Part shown: in pieces, positions 17,780 through 29,589 of the stretch
Layout of the letters: the number at the start of each line of letters is the position of its first letter
How positions within the stretch are numbered: the first letter of the stretch is position 1
DNA from: Agitococcus lubricus
Lineage (GTDB): Bacteria > Pseudomonadota > Gammaproteobacteria > Pseudomonadales > Moraxellaceae
Assembly (NCBI RefSeq): GCF_003051055.1
Contig: NZ_QAON01000003.1
Span: forward strand, 124,001 to 188,000
Reading direction: 5' to 3'
Length of the DNA stretch: 64,000 nt
The notes under the pieces: model-generated
Database searches by the model: none
The model's input: only the letters and a program-made list of their open reading frames with translations
Told to the model about the DNA's origin: nothing
Translations under genes and position numbers: made by a program

Positions 17780-18428
17780 GCGTGTGTGTAGCTCCGTAGA
17801 GTTGATGAGAATAAATATAATCTAAAACAGCTGAGTTTAGGCCAGTTATCTGCGCAGCCGAAGTAGCAAGTTGTTGGCGAATAGCCGTACTACTGAGCGC
17901 ATAAAGCGGTGTTTGGGCAAAAAAAACTAAGCCATTGGCCGAATATCGTAACATTTTTTGTTGCTGACAGCGACGACTATTCAACCACTGCTGAAGGTCT
18001 TCACTAAAATCTGCGCGGTAAGTGGGACGTGTCATCACAATCAAATGACCATAGTCGGTCAGCTCTTGCCAACGATACCAATGTGGCAGTTGTAAAAAAC
18101 TATCCATGCCCATCACAAACGCTAAGGCTTGTTGCTGACCATAACGCTGACGTAGTGCCTCTAAACTATAAATAGTATAAGACGGTGCGTTTTGTTGGAG
18201 TTCTAAGGTTTCAATCTGTAGACTGGGTTGTGCCGCAATCGCAAGCTGTAACATCGCTAAACGGTGATGTGCAGCCGTACTTTGTGCTTTTAACGGAGAC
18301 ACAAAGGCGGGCATGAGATAAAACTCTGCGCCATCGAGTTGCTGTTGTAACGCCAGTGCGGTGGCGATATGACCCTGATGCACAGGGTCAAATGAACCAC
18401 CCATAAATGCAAGTAAAGAAGGCTGCAT
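17769..18428 (-). CDS. nadD: Nicotinate-nucleotide adenylyltransferase NadD
   Basis: A 219-residue enzyme that joins nicotinate mononucleotide and ATP to deamido-NAD in NAD synthesis. The nucleotidyltransferase signature [10 protein letters not shown] (about 11-20, with HxGH) and the C-terminal [10 protein letters not shown] (ISSTxIR motif) are clear, as is [15 protein letters not shown] in the middle. The ATG overlaps the proA stop by one nucleotide, so it is coupled to proA, the order known from Pseudomonas-type genomes. Confidence 0.95.
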   Translation of the reverse strand: MQPSLLAFMGGSFDPVHQGHIATALALQQQLDGAEFYLMPAFVSPLKAQSTAAHHRLAMLQLAIAAQPSLQIETLELQQNAPSYTIYSLEALRQRYGQQQALAFVMGMDSFLQLPHWYRWQELTDYGHLIVMTRPTYRADFSEDLQQWLNSRRCQQQKMLRYSANGLVFFAQTPLYALSSTAIRQQLATSAAQITGLNSAVLDYIYSHQLYGATHTHES

Positions 18429-19681
18429 TACTGACGAATATGTCCGTCACCTAAGACAATCCATTTTTGCGACGTGAGACCTTCTAAACCTACAGGCCCG
18501 CGCGCATGGATTTTATCGGTAGAAATGCCAATTTCTGCCCCTAAGCCATATTCAAAACCATCGGCAAAACGTGTGGAAGCATTCACCATCACCGAACTAG
18601 AGTCAACTTCAGCTAAAAAGCGACGTGCTTTGCTGTAGTTTTCGGTAATAATCGCTTCGGTATGGTGTGAGCTATATTGGTTGATATGCTCAATAGCAGC
18701 GTCTAAATCGTCCACCACTTTAATGGCTAAAATTGGCGCTAAATACTCTTCGTACCAGTCTTGCTCGGTAGCAGCTTGGGCATCAATAATCGCGCGAGTA
18801 CGTTCACAAGCGCGTAACTCTACCTGTTTACTGGCATATAACTCAGCTAGTTTAGGCAATACGTGTGCAGCAATCGGGGCATCAATTAATAAGGTTTCCA
18901 TGGCATTACAGACACCGTAGCGATGTGTCTTGGCATTAAACGCAATGGTTAAAGCTTTGTGAATATCTGCTTCGCGTTCAATAAAAACGTGGCAATTACC
19001 GTCTAAATGTTTAATGACAGGCACACGTGCGTCACGGCTAATACGTTCGATTAAGCCTTTGCCACCACGTGGGACAATAACATCAACATAGTCGGGCATC
19101 GCAATCAGTTGACCAACGGCTGCGCGGTCAGTCGTATTGACTACTTGCACCACACTGGCAGGTAAGTTAGCGGCAATTAAACCTTGTTGAATACAGTCAG
19201 CAATCGCCTGATTGGAGTGAATAGCTTCTGAACCGCCGCGTAAAATGGTGGCATTGCCTGATTTGAGGCAGAGTGCAGCCGCTTCTAGGGTGACATTAGG
19301 GCGAGATTCATAAATGATACCAATCACCCCTAAAGGGACACGCATTTTGCCCACTTGAATACCAGAAGGACGATACGCTAAATCAGTCATCACACCAATT
19401 GGGTCAGTGAGGGCGATGACTTGCTCTAAACCTTCTAACATGCCGGCAAAACGACTGGGTGTTAATTCCAAACGGTCTAATAGGGCAGCATCTAAGCCAT
19501 TCTGACGGCCATTTGCCATATCCTGTGCGTTAGCAGATAAGACTTTATCTTGATGTTGTTGTAATGCCTGATATATGGCTTGTAAGGCAGCATTTTTTTC
19601 GCGTGTATTGGCGCGGGCAATTGCGCGTGATGCGAGGCGTGCCGCTTGCCCTAATTCTTGCATGTAAATTTCAACGTTCAT
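18428..19681 (-). CDS. proA: Gamma-glutamyl phosphate reductase ProA
   Basis: A 417-residue NADPH-dependent dehydrogenase catalysing the second step of proline synthesis, glutamyl-5-phosphate to glutamate semialdehyde. Family segments include [38 protein letters not shown] and the catalytic Cys in [11 protein letters not shown] chose the ATG at 19681, which gives the N terminus expected from relatives ([14 protein letters not shown]). The frame extends five codons to an ATG at 19696. It heads the proA-nadD-rsfS-rlmH run. Confidence 0.94.
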   Translation of the reverse strand: MNVEIYMQELGQAARLASRAIARANTREKNAALQAIYQALQQHQDKVLSANAQDMANGRQNGLDAALLDRLELTPSRFAGMLEGLEQVIALTDPIGVMTDLAYRPSGIQVGKMRVPLGVIGIIYESRPNVTLEAAALCLKSGNATILRGGSEAIHSNQAIADCIQQGLIAANLPASVVQVVNTTDRAAVGQLIAMPDYVDVIVPRGGKGLIERISRDARVPVIKHLDGNCHVFIEREADIHKALTIAFNAKTHRYGVCNAMETLLIDAPIAAHVLPKLAELYASKQVELRACERTRAIIDAQAATEQDWYEEYLAPILAIKVVDDLDAAIEHINQYSSHHTEAIITENYSKARRFLAEVDSSSVMVNASTRFADGFEYGLGAEIGISTDKIHARGPVGLEGLTSQKWIVLGDGHIRQ

Positions 19682-19840
19682 GAGACTGTAGCCCATCGCA
19701 GTAAGTCTATGACCATACGGGTCATAGCTTAAATAAAAAGAAAGTAGTCTTGCATTATCGCAGAAGAAGATGAAAGTGCAACCCGATGGCGCACTGTCGT
19801 CAAGGTTTTGCTGAGTGCTTCATCGAGTCAATCACACAGA

Positions 19841-21121
19841 CTAGGCTTCAACAGGACGTTGACCTAATTGGGGCAATATATAACAGGCTTCGGGGTCATC
19901 GAGTAATTTTTTGAACTCTTCCGCCAAGAGTGCGCTGCCGTGTTTGAATAAGCAACGTAGCCAACCATCACCACGCTCAAAAATTAGAATCTCTAAACGC
20001 AATAAAGAGTCAGGTAGGCATAAGACCAAACCGCGTGCATATTCTTGAACAGTGAACACCACATCTTCTGAATGTAATAAACAGCCAAAAAAATTGATGT
20101 CCACGATTTTGACTGCTGCATCAATTTGCACGGAGCCATCTACATTAGAGAAGCCTAATACATAGGCTTCGGGTTTATATAAAGCATAACGTGGCTCGCC
20201 CCGACGTTCAATCGCTAAGCTATCGGCACGGCTCATTTTGCGAATGCCTGGTACTAAGCCGACATCTTCACCTTTCAGGTGAGCGCAGAACATGCCAACG
20301 GTGGCGTCACGGCGTTCGAGCTGAGGTAAGTGGTCAGCTTTTTCGATAATCGCAAACGTGGCATTAGGGCAGTTCGCAGCAAAAATTGCATTTTCGTAGG
20401 GCAAGGTAAAACTGTCATATTGACCAGTCGCCACCACTGTGGGGCAAGTAGGATAGCCCACGACTTCTTCCACAGACAATAAACGACGGGCGTTAATACG
20501 GTAGCGCTCTTGCTCATTTTCGGTGAAGTTTTTCATTTGCCGACGAAAGAGTCGACAAGCAACATCAGGAATGCCCGTTTCTTTGAGTTTGGCGTGATTG
20601 ACTAAATATAAAACCACTGCCTCACCAAATTCGGTCATCCGTTGCGCATCTAAAACGCGTAAGGACTCTTCTAATAACATGCGCCATGATTTACGAGGTT
20701 TAGACAAGGTACCCGTCATAATTAAGCGGTCGGACATTTCAGGGTGTTTAAAGGCAAAGGTACTGGCGACTACCGACCCTAAAGACAAGCCCATTAACGA
20801 TACTTTGGGAACATCTTCTTGTACAAGCCATTGATATAACATATCGGCCAAATCTTCTAAACCTAAGTCAGAAGCGAGTTGACTATTATTACCCAACGAG
20901 GGCAAGTCAACTAAAATGATAGGGACAATTTCTAATACTTCGTCCATAAAAAAACGGTACGAGGTGAAGTTTTGAAAAGCACCCCCTAAGACCACAATCG
21001 GGGCTTGCTGGCAATCTGCTGGGCCTTCAAAGGCTAAATAATGGATTTCCCATTTGCCTAGCATCGAAATTCTTGGATCTTTTTTGAGCGAATTTTTCTC
21101 ATAAGGTTCAAAAATCAGCAT
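19841..21121 (-). CDS. Alpha/beta hydrolase fused to a C-terminal PilZ-like domain
   Basis: A 426-residue two-part protein. Residues about 25-285 form an alpha/beta hydrolase with nucleophile elbow GLSLGS (Ser113), acid Asp236 in GQYDSF and His264 in KADHLPQ. Residues about 300-410 resemble a PilZ domain: ERRGEPRY carries the R-x3-R signature (Arg307, Arg311) and VDINFFGC gives D-x-N-x2-G (Asp341, Asn343, Gly346), close to the usual D/N-x-S-x2-G. PilZ domains bind cyclic di-GMP, so the hydrolase may be controlled by that messenger; this is inference. No signal peptide is seen. It is a single gene with a palindrome just upstream of its start. Substrate unknown. Confidence 0.72.
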   Translation of the reverse strand: MLIFEPYEKNSLKKDPRISMLGKWEIHYLAFEGPADCQQAPIVVLGGAFQNFTSYRFFMDEVLEIVPIILVDLPSLGNNSQLASDLGLEDLADMLYQWLVQEDVPKVSLMGLSLGSVVASTFAFKHPEMSDRLIMTGTLSKPRKSWRMLLEESLRVLDAQRMTEFGEAVVLYLVNHAKLKETGIPDVACRLFRRQMKNFTENEQERYRINARRLLSVEEVVGYPTCPTVVATGQYDSFTLPYENAIFAANCPNATFAIIEKADHLPQLERRDATVGMFCAHLKGEDVGLVPGIRKMSRADSLAIERRGEPRYALYKPEAYVLGFSNVDGSVQIDAAVKIVDINFFGCLLHSEDVVFTVQEYARGLVLCLPDSLLRLEILIFERGDGWLRCLFKHGSALLAEEFKKLLDDPEACYILPQLGQRPVEA

Positions 21122-21442
21122 GTATGCCTCATTATTGTTGTTTACAGCGTGTCAAGATAAATGACAGTCATTTATTTTAGTACTTAGCATCCGATAAGTA
21201 TTGTGCGATGATTGCACGGCGAAATCTATCTACTCTGTCTGAATTTTTTATGTCAAAAGCCTAGAATAATGTTTTGCCTTCAAAAAAGCATTTTGCTAAA
21301 GTGCGCACCGCGAATCCTACAATGATTTAGACAATGTGGGTATAGTTGTACAGACTAATCTTGTGGTTGTTTGATAAAATATAGTCAAGTCGTCGATTTA
21401 GTATTCGATGGATGCAGTCTGAATTTAGCAGAGAGAAATTTA
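21122..21442. other. Divergent intergenic region between PilZ-hydrolase gene and cysC
   Basis: About 320 bp with both promoters. The palindrome at 21158-21174 is the only clear site. A minus-strand TTGACA lies directly beside it (about 21150-21155), but no well-spaced -10 was found. Nothing else recognisable. Confidence 0.5.
21158..21174. promoter_or_regulatory. Perfect 17-bp palindrome, candidate operator
   Basis: TAAATGAC-A-GTCATTTA is a perfect 8-1-8 inverted repeat 37 bp upstream of the PilZ-hydrolase start and abutting a TTGACA hexamer on the same strand, a typical repressor-site position. The cognate regulator is unknown. Confidence 0.5.
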
Positions 21443-22048
21443 ATGGCTTCAACAAATGTTGTTTGGCAAAATGCCACTATCACTCGTGAACAACGCGAAC
21501 AGCGTAATGGTCATCGTGCAGTCACCTTGTGGTTTACGGGTTTATCGGGTTCAGGAAAATCCACTTTATCAAACGCAGTTGAAGCACGTTTATTTGAATT
21601 AGGCTGTAATACCTTTGTGTTTGATGGCGATAATATTCGTCACGGTTTATGTAAAGATTTAGGATTTTCGGATACTGACCGTACAGAAAACATTCGCCGT
21701 ATTGGTGAAGTGGCTAAATTGGCGAATCAGTCAGGGGTCATTGCTTTAACTGCCTTCATTTCGCCTTTTCGTGCTGACCGTGATTTAGTGCGAAATACCA
21801 TGCCTGAAGGTGATTTTATCGAAGTATACGTGAAGTGCGCTTTAGAAAAATGTGAAGAGCGTGATGTAAAAGGTTTGTACAAAAAGGCACGTGCTGGCTT
21901 AATTCCTGCATTTACAGGCATCTCTTCACCTTATGAAGAACCAACCCATGCCGAATTGACCGTAGACACGGGTGAAACTGACATCCATACCTGTGTTGAG
22001 CAAATTGTGAACTATTTATTGGCTAAACAAGTTATTAGCAAAGCCTAA
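21443..22048 (+). CDS. cysC: Adenylyl-sulfate kinase CysC
   Basis: A 201-residue APS kinase that phosphorylates adenosine 5'-phosphosulfate to PAPS with ATP in sulfate activation. It has the Walker A motif GLSGSGKST (33-41), the [10 protein letters not shown] segment, and the lid/APS-binding region [15 protein letters not shown] and ISPFRADRD. The ATG at 21443 follows GAGAGAAA; the frame extends to 21371 but the extension has no family match. No cysD or cysN is nearby, so this is a stand-alone kinase, unlike the CysNC fusion of many Pseudomonas. It may serve sulfation or a separate cys cluster elsewhere. It overlaps the convergent methyltransferase gene by 4 bp. Confidence 0.94.
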   Translation: MASTNVVWQNATITREQREQRNGHRAVTLWFTGLSGSGKSTLSNAVEARLFELGCNTFVFDGDNIRHGLCKDLGFSDTDRTENIRRIGEVAKLANQSGVIALTAFISPFRADRDLVRNTMPEGDFIEVYVKCALEKCEERDVKGLYKKARAGLIPAFTGISSPYEEPTHAELTVDTGETDIHTCVEQIVNYLLAKQVISKA

Positions 22049-22884
22049 ACCTCTGCCCGCAATACCCACACCAATGCCCCGCCTTTCGTGGGGCGTTCAT
22101 TTAACTCTATATCGGGGTTGAATACCGTCGTTTGCTGAAAGCCACACGCCTTAAAACATAAAGCGGCTTCATCTGTTTGTTCAAAGTGCATACTAAAGCT
22201 GCTGCGCGAGGATACTTTGAGCGTTTTGTTAGCAAATTGAATCCAGTGATAAAAACGGTGTTGTGTGACTTTGGGATAGACATCAGTCAAATAAAAACCC
22301 GCAGGGAAGGCTTTTAAGGCCTGCGCCAAGCGTGACCAAAATGGCATAATATCGTCGAGCTTAAAATAATTGACTAAGCCTTCGGTAATGACGACTAAAG
22401 GTTTATTGGGATTAAATTCGCGTTGTAATAAAGACTCTAAACTATCAGGATTATCCTGCACTAAAATATTACAGACACTGACTTTATGTGTTGGGTTAAT
22501 GGCAGACAATTTATTTAATAATTGATGTTTTTGCTCGGCCATACCCTGTAAGTCTGCTTCTACATAATGAATGTAAGGATACTTTTTATTAATGCGCCAA
22601 CCTCTGGGCGATAAACCACAGGCCAGTTCTAAGACTTGTAAATCGGGATGTTGATGAATAAGCTGTGTTAATTCTCGGTCTAGCAGTTGATGACGCTGTA
22701 ATAGTGTTGTTTTGATATCGGAGCCAATCACCCCTTTAGCCAGCACTTCGATAGGCTTTAGCAGTTGATAGTAAGCAAAGCCTTGTTTGGTGGCAAAGGC
22801 TTGGTGTGATAAGCGATTTTTATACCAAACATAACCCGTATAATGTGCAGTAAAGGAAATACTAGAGGTGTCGTTATTCTTCAT
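22045..22884 (-). CDS. Class I SAM-dependent methyltransferase, leucine carboxyl methyltransferase-like
   Basis: A 279-residue cytosolic protein with the PF04072-type layout. The SAM-binding motif I is [12 protein letters not shown] (about residues 85-96), an acidic motif II follows in HYVEADL, and the TEGLVNYF segment is typical of this family. Bacterial members modify small molecules or are uncharacterised; carboxyl methylation of a phosphatase is only known in eukaryotes. It converges with cysC, overlapping its last 4 bp. The ribosome-binding site is weak. Substrate unknown. Confidence 0.75.
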   Translation of the reverse strand: MKNNDTSSISFTAHYTGYVWYKNRLSHQAFATKQGFAYYQLLKPIEVLAKGVIGSDIKTTLLQRHQLLDRELTQLIHQHPDLQVLELACGLSPRGWRINKKYPYIHYVEADLQGMAEQKHQLLNKLSAINPTHKVSVCNILVQDNPDSLESLLQREFNPNKPLVVITEGLVNYFKLDDIMPFWSRLAQALKAFPAGFYLTDVYPKVTQHRFYHWIQFANKTLKVSSRSSFSMHFEQTDEAALCFKACGFQQTTVFNPDIELNERPTKGGALVWVLRAEV

Positions 22885-22945
22885 GGTGCTACTGTAGTCG
22901 TTAGTTTAAATTTTTGTGTCAGTCTAGCACCAAAGTGCCACACTG

Positions 22946-23215
22946 TTAATGTCTTTCCCGTTCTTGACGGGCTTGTTGCCATGCTTGTAAGCGGCGTAAA
23001 CGAACAAAAAAGAAACGTAAATTGATAATGCCTGTACCTATCAGCAGGGCTTTTGCATAAGGGGTTTGTAGCCATATTGGCCAATTTGTTGCCCCTTGGC
23101 TAAATACTAAATATAAACCTAAACCTAAGGCTAAATTGCCTAAGGTATCCATAATTAAGTCGCGATAAACTAAACGTGATAATTGTTGAAATTCACTCTC
23201 AGATAATGGCTTCAA
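22946..23215 (-). CDS. Small two-TM membrane protein of unknown function
   Basis: An 89-residue protein with two hydrophobic segments (about residues 24-40 and 52-70) and a very basic Arg-rich tail. I do not recognise the family. It starts at a TTG that lies in the last codons of holA (17-nt overlap), preceded by a good GGAG, which supports translational coupling to holA. A role linked to holA is not implied by the sequence. Confidence 0.6.
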   Translation of the reverse strand: MKPLSESEFQQLSRLVYRDLIMDTLGNLALGLGLYLVFSQGATNWPIWLQTPYAKALLIGTGIINLRFFFVRLRRLQAWQQARQERERH

Positions 23216-24218
23216 ACAAACTTACTCCTGCTAATCCTAAACTTAATCGTAATAGTATATCCCAAGCATTTTCTAAACTTTGCCCTTTAATGGCTTTGTC
23301 TGCTTCTAAAAGGGTGTGATTGAGTGCTTGAAGGCGTTTAAGACTTAAGCGTTTGAGTGCTTTTTGTATTACTGCTTGTTGTTTAGACCAAACCCCGTGT
23401 TGTTGAAATAATTGATTAAGCCCTATACCTTGCTGTAAGCCTTCACTCAGCGCCAATAAGGTACGAATTTCTTTGTTTAATACCCACAATATTAAACTTT
23501 CAGCTTGACCTTCACCTTTGAGGCTAAAAAAGATTTTGGCTGTTTTGCTTGCATCCCCCATGAGGGCAGTGTTGGCTAAGTCAAAGAGTTCAAAACGTGC
23601 GTTATCACTGAGTGCATGTTGAAGATGTTCGCGGGTTAATAGTTCCTCACCATAAAGTAGACTGAGTTTAGTCAGTTCTTGATGTGCGGCTAACAAATTA
23701 CCTTCGGTTTGTTGGCATAGTTCATCGAGGGCATCGGCCTGTAGTTGCAGTTTCAGTTGGCGACCACGTTGGTTTAGCCAGTCTTTGAATTGTTGGTCGG
23801 ACAGTGGTGCACAAGAGACAGTCACGCCAAGCTCATCGCAGGCACTAAACCATTTGGACTTTTGTGTATTGCTATCGAGTTTAGGCAATACTAAAACCAC
23901 CACATTGTCGTCAATGGGATGTTTGACATAGTCCTCAATGACTTTTGCCCCTGCGGCATCGGGCTTATTGCCATAAATTTCAATCAATTTTTTATCGGCA
24001 AATAAAGAAAGCGCATGGCTATCACTAAAAGCCATCGACCAATCGTGTTGTTTATCTATATCGTGGCGTTCTCGTTCGCTAAAGCCTTGTTGTTGTGCGG
24101 CTTGGCGGAGGGCAATCAGTGCTTCTTGCTGTAATAAGATTTCATCGCCGTGTAGCACATAGACCTGACGTAGCGGATGTTTGAGATGTTTAACTAAGCC
24201 CCAATAGTCGTATTTCAT
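23199..24218 (-). CDS. holA: DNA polymerase III delta subunit HolA
   Basis: A 339-residue clamp-loader subunit that opens the beta sliding clamp. Family traits are the N-terminal YVLHGDEILLQQEAL segment, the degenerate AAA+ region with no Walker A, the TEGNLLAAHQELTKLSLL helix and the C-terminal collar domain; length fits E. coli HolA (343). The ATG overlaps the lptE stop as ATGA. The order leuS-lptE-holA is conserved in gammaproteobacteria. Confidence 0.93.
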   Translation of the reverse strand: MKYDYWGLVKHLKHPLRQVYVLHGDEILLQQEALIALRQAAQQQGFSERERHDIDKQHDWSMAFSDSHALSLFADKKLIEIYGNKPDAAGAKVIEDYVKHPIDDNVVVLVLPKLDSNTQKSKWFSACDELGVTVSCAPLSDQQFKDWLNQRGRQLKLQLQADALDELCQQTEGNLLAAHQELTKLSLLYGEELLTREHLQHALSDNARFELFDLANTALMGDASKTAKIFFSLKGEGQAESLILWVLNKEIRTLLALSEGLQQGIGLNQLFQQHGVWSKQQAVIQKALKRLSLKRLQALNHTLLEADKAIKGQSLENAWDILLRLSLGLAGVSLFEAII

Positions 24219-24709
24219 GGTGCGCGGGTATCAGTATTAAAAGCACGAAGTTGTTGCACAATTTGATGTGCCGCATCTTGATAAAGTTCGCGGATGAGCA
24301 GTTCTTCTTCGGCACCTTTACCGACAATCGCCGTTGTGTCGTATTGATAACTGCGACGTAGGAGTAACCGTTTAACGGGCAATACAGTTTTATTATCGAT
24401 ACTTTTGAGTTGATATTCGACTTGATAATATAAGGTGTATTCTGCTGCTTTAGCACGGCTGTCTGTGCTAGTTGTCTGTTTGTTTAGTTCTTCACTGACG
24501 ATTTCGAGAGCATAATTGCCTTCATCAAGGTCTATCCCCGATTGAATGAGGGTATTACGTAATGGCATGGCAAGATTGCTACTGGTGTTCAGTCTTAATT
24601 GCAGTTGCTGTAGGGCAGGCGGAATATGATAACTGCCCCGTAGTTGATAACCGCAGGCCGTTAGGCTGAGGGCAATTAATATGCCAAGCACAGAATGACG
24701 AAGTTTCAT
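24215..24709 (-). CDS. lptE: LPS assembly lipoprotein LptE
   Basis: A 164-residue outer-membrane lipoprotein that plugs the LptD barrel and helps insert LPS. The signal peptide ends in the lipobox LTAC (Cys19), followed by GYQLRG, the classic LptE start of the mature protein. I chose the ATG at 24709; another at 24718 is possible. It precedes holA with ATGA overlap. Between it and leuS upstream lie about 200 bp of REP-like hairpins, so the usual leuS-lptE coupling may be reduced here. Confidence 0.92.
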   Translation of the reverse strand: MKLRHSVLGILIALSLTACGYQLRGSYHIPPALQQLQLRLNTSSNLAMPLRNTLIQSGIDLDEGNYALEIVSEELNKQTTSTDSRAKAAEYTLYYQVEYQLKSIDNKTVLPVKRLLLRRSYQYDTTAIVGKGAEEELLIRELYQDAAHQIVQQLRAFNTDTRAP

Positions 24710-24728
24710 TAACAACATACTCTATGGC

Positions 24729-24798
24729 TGTAGGATGAGTCGAGATACGAGACTCATCCATTTTTTTGGGTGGGTTTCCTTTGTCAACCCATCCTACA
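24729..24798. repeat. REP/MITE-like hairpin element
   Basis: A 70-bp element whose ends, TGTAGGATGAGTC and AACCCATCCTACA, are 13-bp inverted repeats with two mismatches. Inside, GGATGAGTC / GACTCATCC forms a perfect 9-bp stem, and GGGTT / AACCC a second one. This layout resembles the widespread TGTAGGATGGGTT-type extragenic repeats of gammaproteobacteria. A T7 run after the first stem could also help termination in the plus direction. Confidence 0.65.
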
Positions 24799-24833
24799 AA
24801 ATCTATAACGATGAAATTCCCCTCTCACCTAAA

Positions 24834-24900
24834 TAGCCTGTGTGCAGTGCAACCTAACACAGGATTTACCTGTATTTCGCTACGCGCCATACAGGCTACA
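24834..24900. repeat. Second REP-like element of the TAGCCTGTATGG type
   Basis: Two stems, CCTGTGT / ACACAGG and CCTGTAT / ATACAGG, lie side by side, and the outer ends TAGCCTGT and ACAGGCTA are also complementary, giving a clover-like fold. On the minus strand it begins TGTAGCCTGTATGGCGCGTA, a form seen in common bacterial extragenic repeats. It lies between leuS and lptE, 30 bp from the previous element. Confidence 0.65.
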
Positions 24901-24922
24901 AAATGCTCAAGAGGGGACTACA

Positions 24923-28441
<3,519 letters not shown>

Positions 28442-28473
28442 CAAGAAGACCTAAGCGAGCTTGGCAACAGACC

Positions 28474-29385
28474 CTATGCTGTCTGTTTGAGTTTTAATTC
28501 CTGTATCAACGCTTGTTTGAGATTAGGCGTTTTGAAATGAAAACCTGCATTCAATAATCGGCTAGGGAGTACGCGTTGGCTATCCAGTAAAATGGCTGAC
28601 ATTTCGCCCAACAGCAGTTTGAGTAGCGTGCTAGGCATGTGTAAAAATGCCTTGCGCCCCAAGAGTTCGGCTAAGGTTTGGGTAAAGTCGGCATTGGTGA
28701 CGGGTTGAGGGGCGGTCAGATTAAATACTCCCTTAAGTGCAGGGTTATGCAATAAAAATAGCACTGCCGATAAAAAGTCACTCAAACTAATCCAAGATAA
28801 CCATTGTTGGCCAGACCCCAAACGTCCGCCTAAAAATAGACTAAATACGGGCAGTAAACGTTTTAACATGCCGCCATGTCGACCTAAGACTACCCCTGTG
28901 CGGAGGATACAGACTCTAATGCCTAAACTTTCGGCACATAATGCGGCTTGCTCCCAGTCATGGCAGAGTTGATGCACATAATCTTCTTGATAAAAAGAGT
29001 CTTCATCGAGAATAGTTTCACCTTGATGGCCATACCAGCCTATAGCCGAGCCAGAAATAAAGGTATGTGGCACACGACGCACGCGCCGTAACCAATCCAC
29101 CAGTTCCTCAGTCAGGTTAACTCGACTGGTTTGTAATTCTAATTTGCGCTGTGGTGTCCATGGTTTATCGGCAATACCTTCGCCTGCTAAATTAATAATC
29201 ACATCAAATTCATCATCAATCGTCAGGTCGGCCAAGCGTTTGAGTGCGCGTACTTTACCCGTATAACGGGTAAAGACAGTTTGAGGTTGACGACTAATGA
29301 GAGTCAGTTGGTGATTTTCGGCTAATAAGAGAGGACAAAGGTGACTGCCTAAAAAGCCTGTACCGCCAGTGACTAAAATTCGCAT
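28474..29385 (-). CDS. TIGR01777-type NAD-dependent epimerase/dehydratase (YfcH-like)
   Basis: A 303-residue extended short-chain dehydrogenase. The N-terminal Rossmann motif is MRILVTGGTGFLGSHL, followed by the INLAGEGIADKPW segment, the SGSAIGWYG active-site stretch of the SDR39U1/YfcH family, LRTGVVLGRHGGMLK, and a C-terminal DUF1731 domain (about 250-297, with LLGEMSAILLDSQRVLP). The biochemical role of this family is unsettled. I chose the ATG at 29385 after CGGAGA; the open frame reaches 29484. It is convergent with the ydcF-like gene. Confidence 0.87.
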   Translation of the reverse strand: MRILVTGGTGFLGSHLCPLLLAENHQLTLISRQPQTVFTRYTGKVRALKRLADLTIDDEFDVIINLAGEGIADKPWTPQRKLELQTSRVNLTEELVDWLRRVRRVPHTFISGSAIGWYGHQGETILDEDSFYQEDYVHQLCHDWEQAALCAESLGIRVCILRTGVVLGRHGGMLKRLLPVFSLFLGGRLGSGQQWLSWISLSDFLSAVLFLLHNPALKGVFNLTAPQPVTNADFTQTLAELLGRKAFLHMPSTLLKLLLGEMSAILLDSQRVLPSRLLNAGFHFKTPNLKQALIQELKLKQTA

Positions 29386-29543
29386 GTTTGGTGTCTCCGT
29401 ATCTGCATTTAGAAGCTGGCGTTTGTTTTCTGCCTGTCTGAGCTCATCAGTTGCGGTAGCGCGGCGCAGCAGCCAAAGTAACACAATTTTTTTTACTGTA
29501 GCAATATTTAACCTGTGCGCGGATTAGACAAACACTAGGCAAA

Positions 29544-29570
29544 TATAATGTTATGTTATAACATAATATT
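29544..29570 (+). promoter_or_regulatory. Zur-box-like palindrome at the COG0523 GTPase promoter
   Basis: A perfect TATAAT (29544-29549) leads directly into TATGTTATAACATA (29552-29565), a perfect 14-bp palindrome whose flanks extend the symmetry (AATGT left, ATATT right). It resembles the gammaproteobacterial Zur consensus with AATGTTATA / TATAACATT halves. It covers the start-site region of the downstream GTPase gene, which suits zinc-dependent repression by Zur. Zur itself is not in the window. Confidence 0.72.
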
Positions 29571-29589
29571 TTTATCGAGGAGATGCGTC

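Noticed and set aside
28465-28489. Possible terminator hairpin CAACAGAC / GTCTGTTTG between the ydcF-like and epimerase genes
   Set aside because: Short stem overlapping the epimerase stop codon and broken T tract; also resembles a MITE end, so not called as a terminator.
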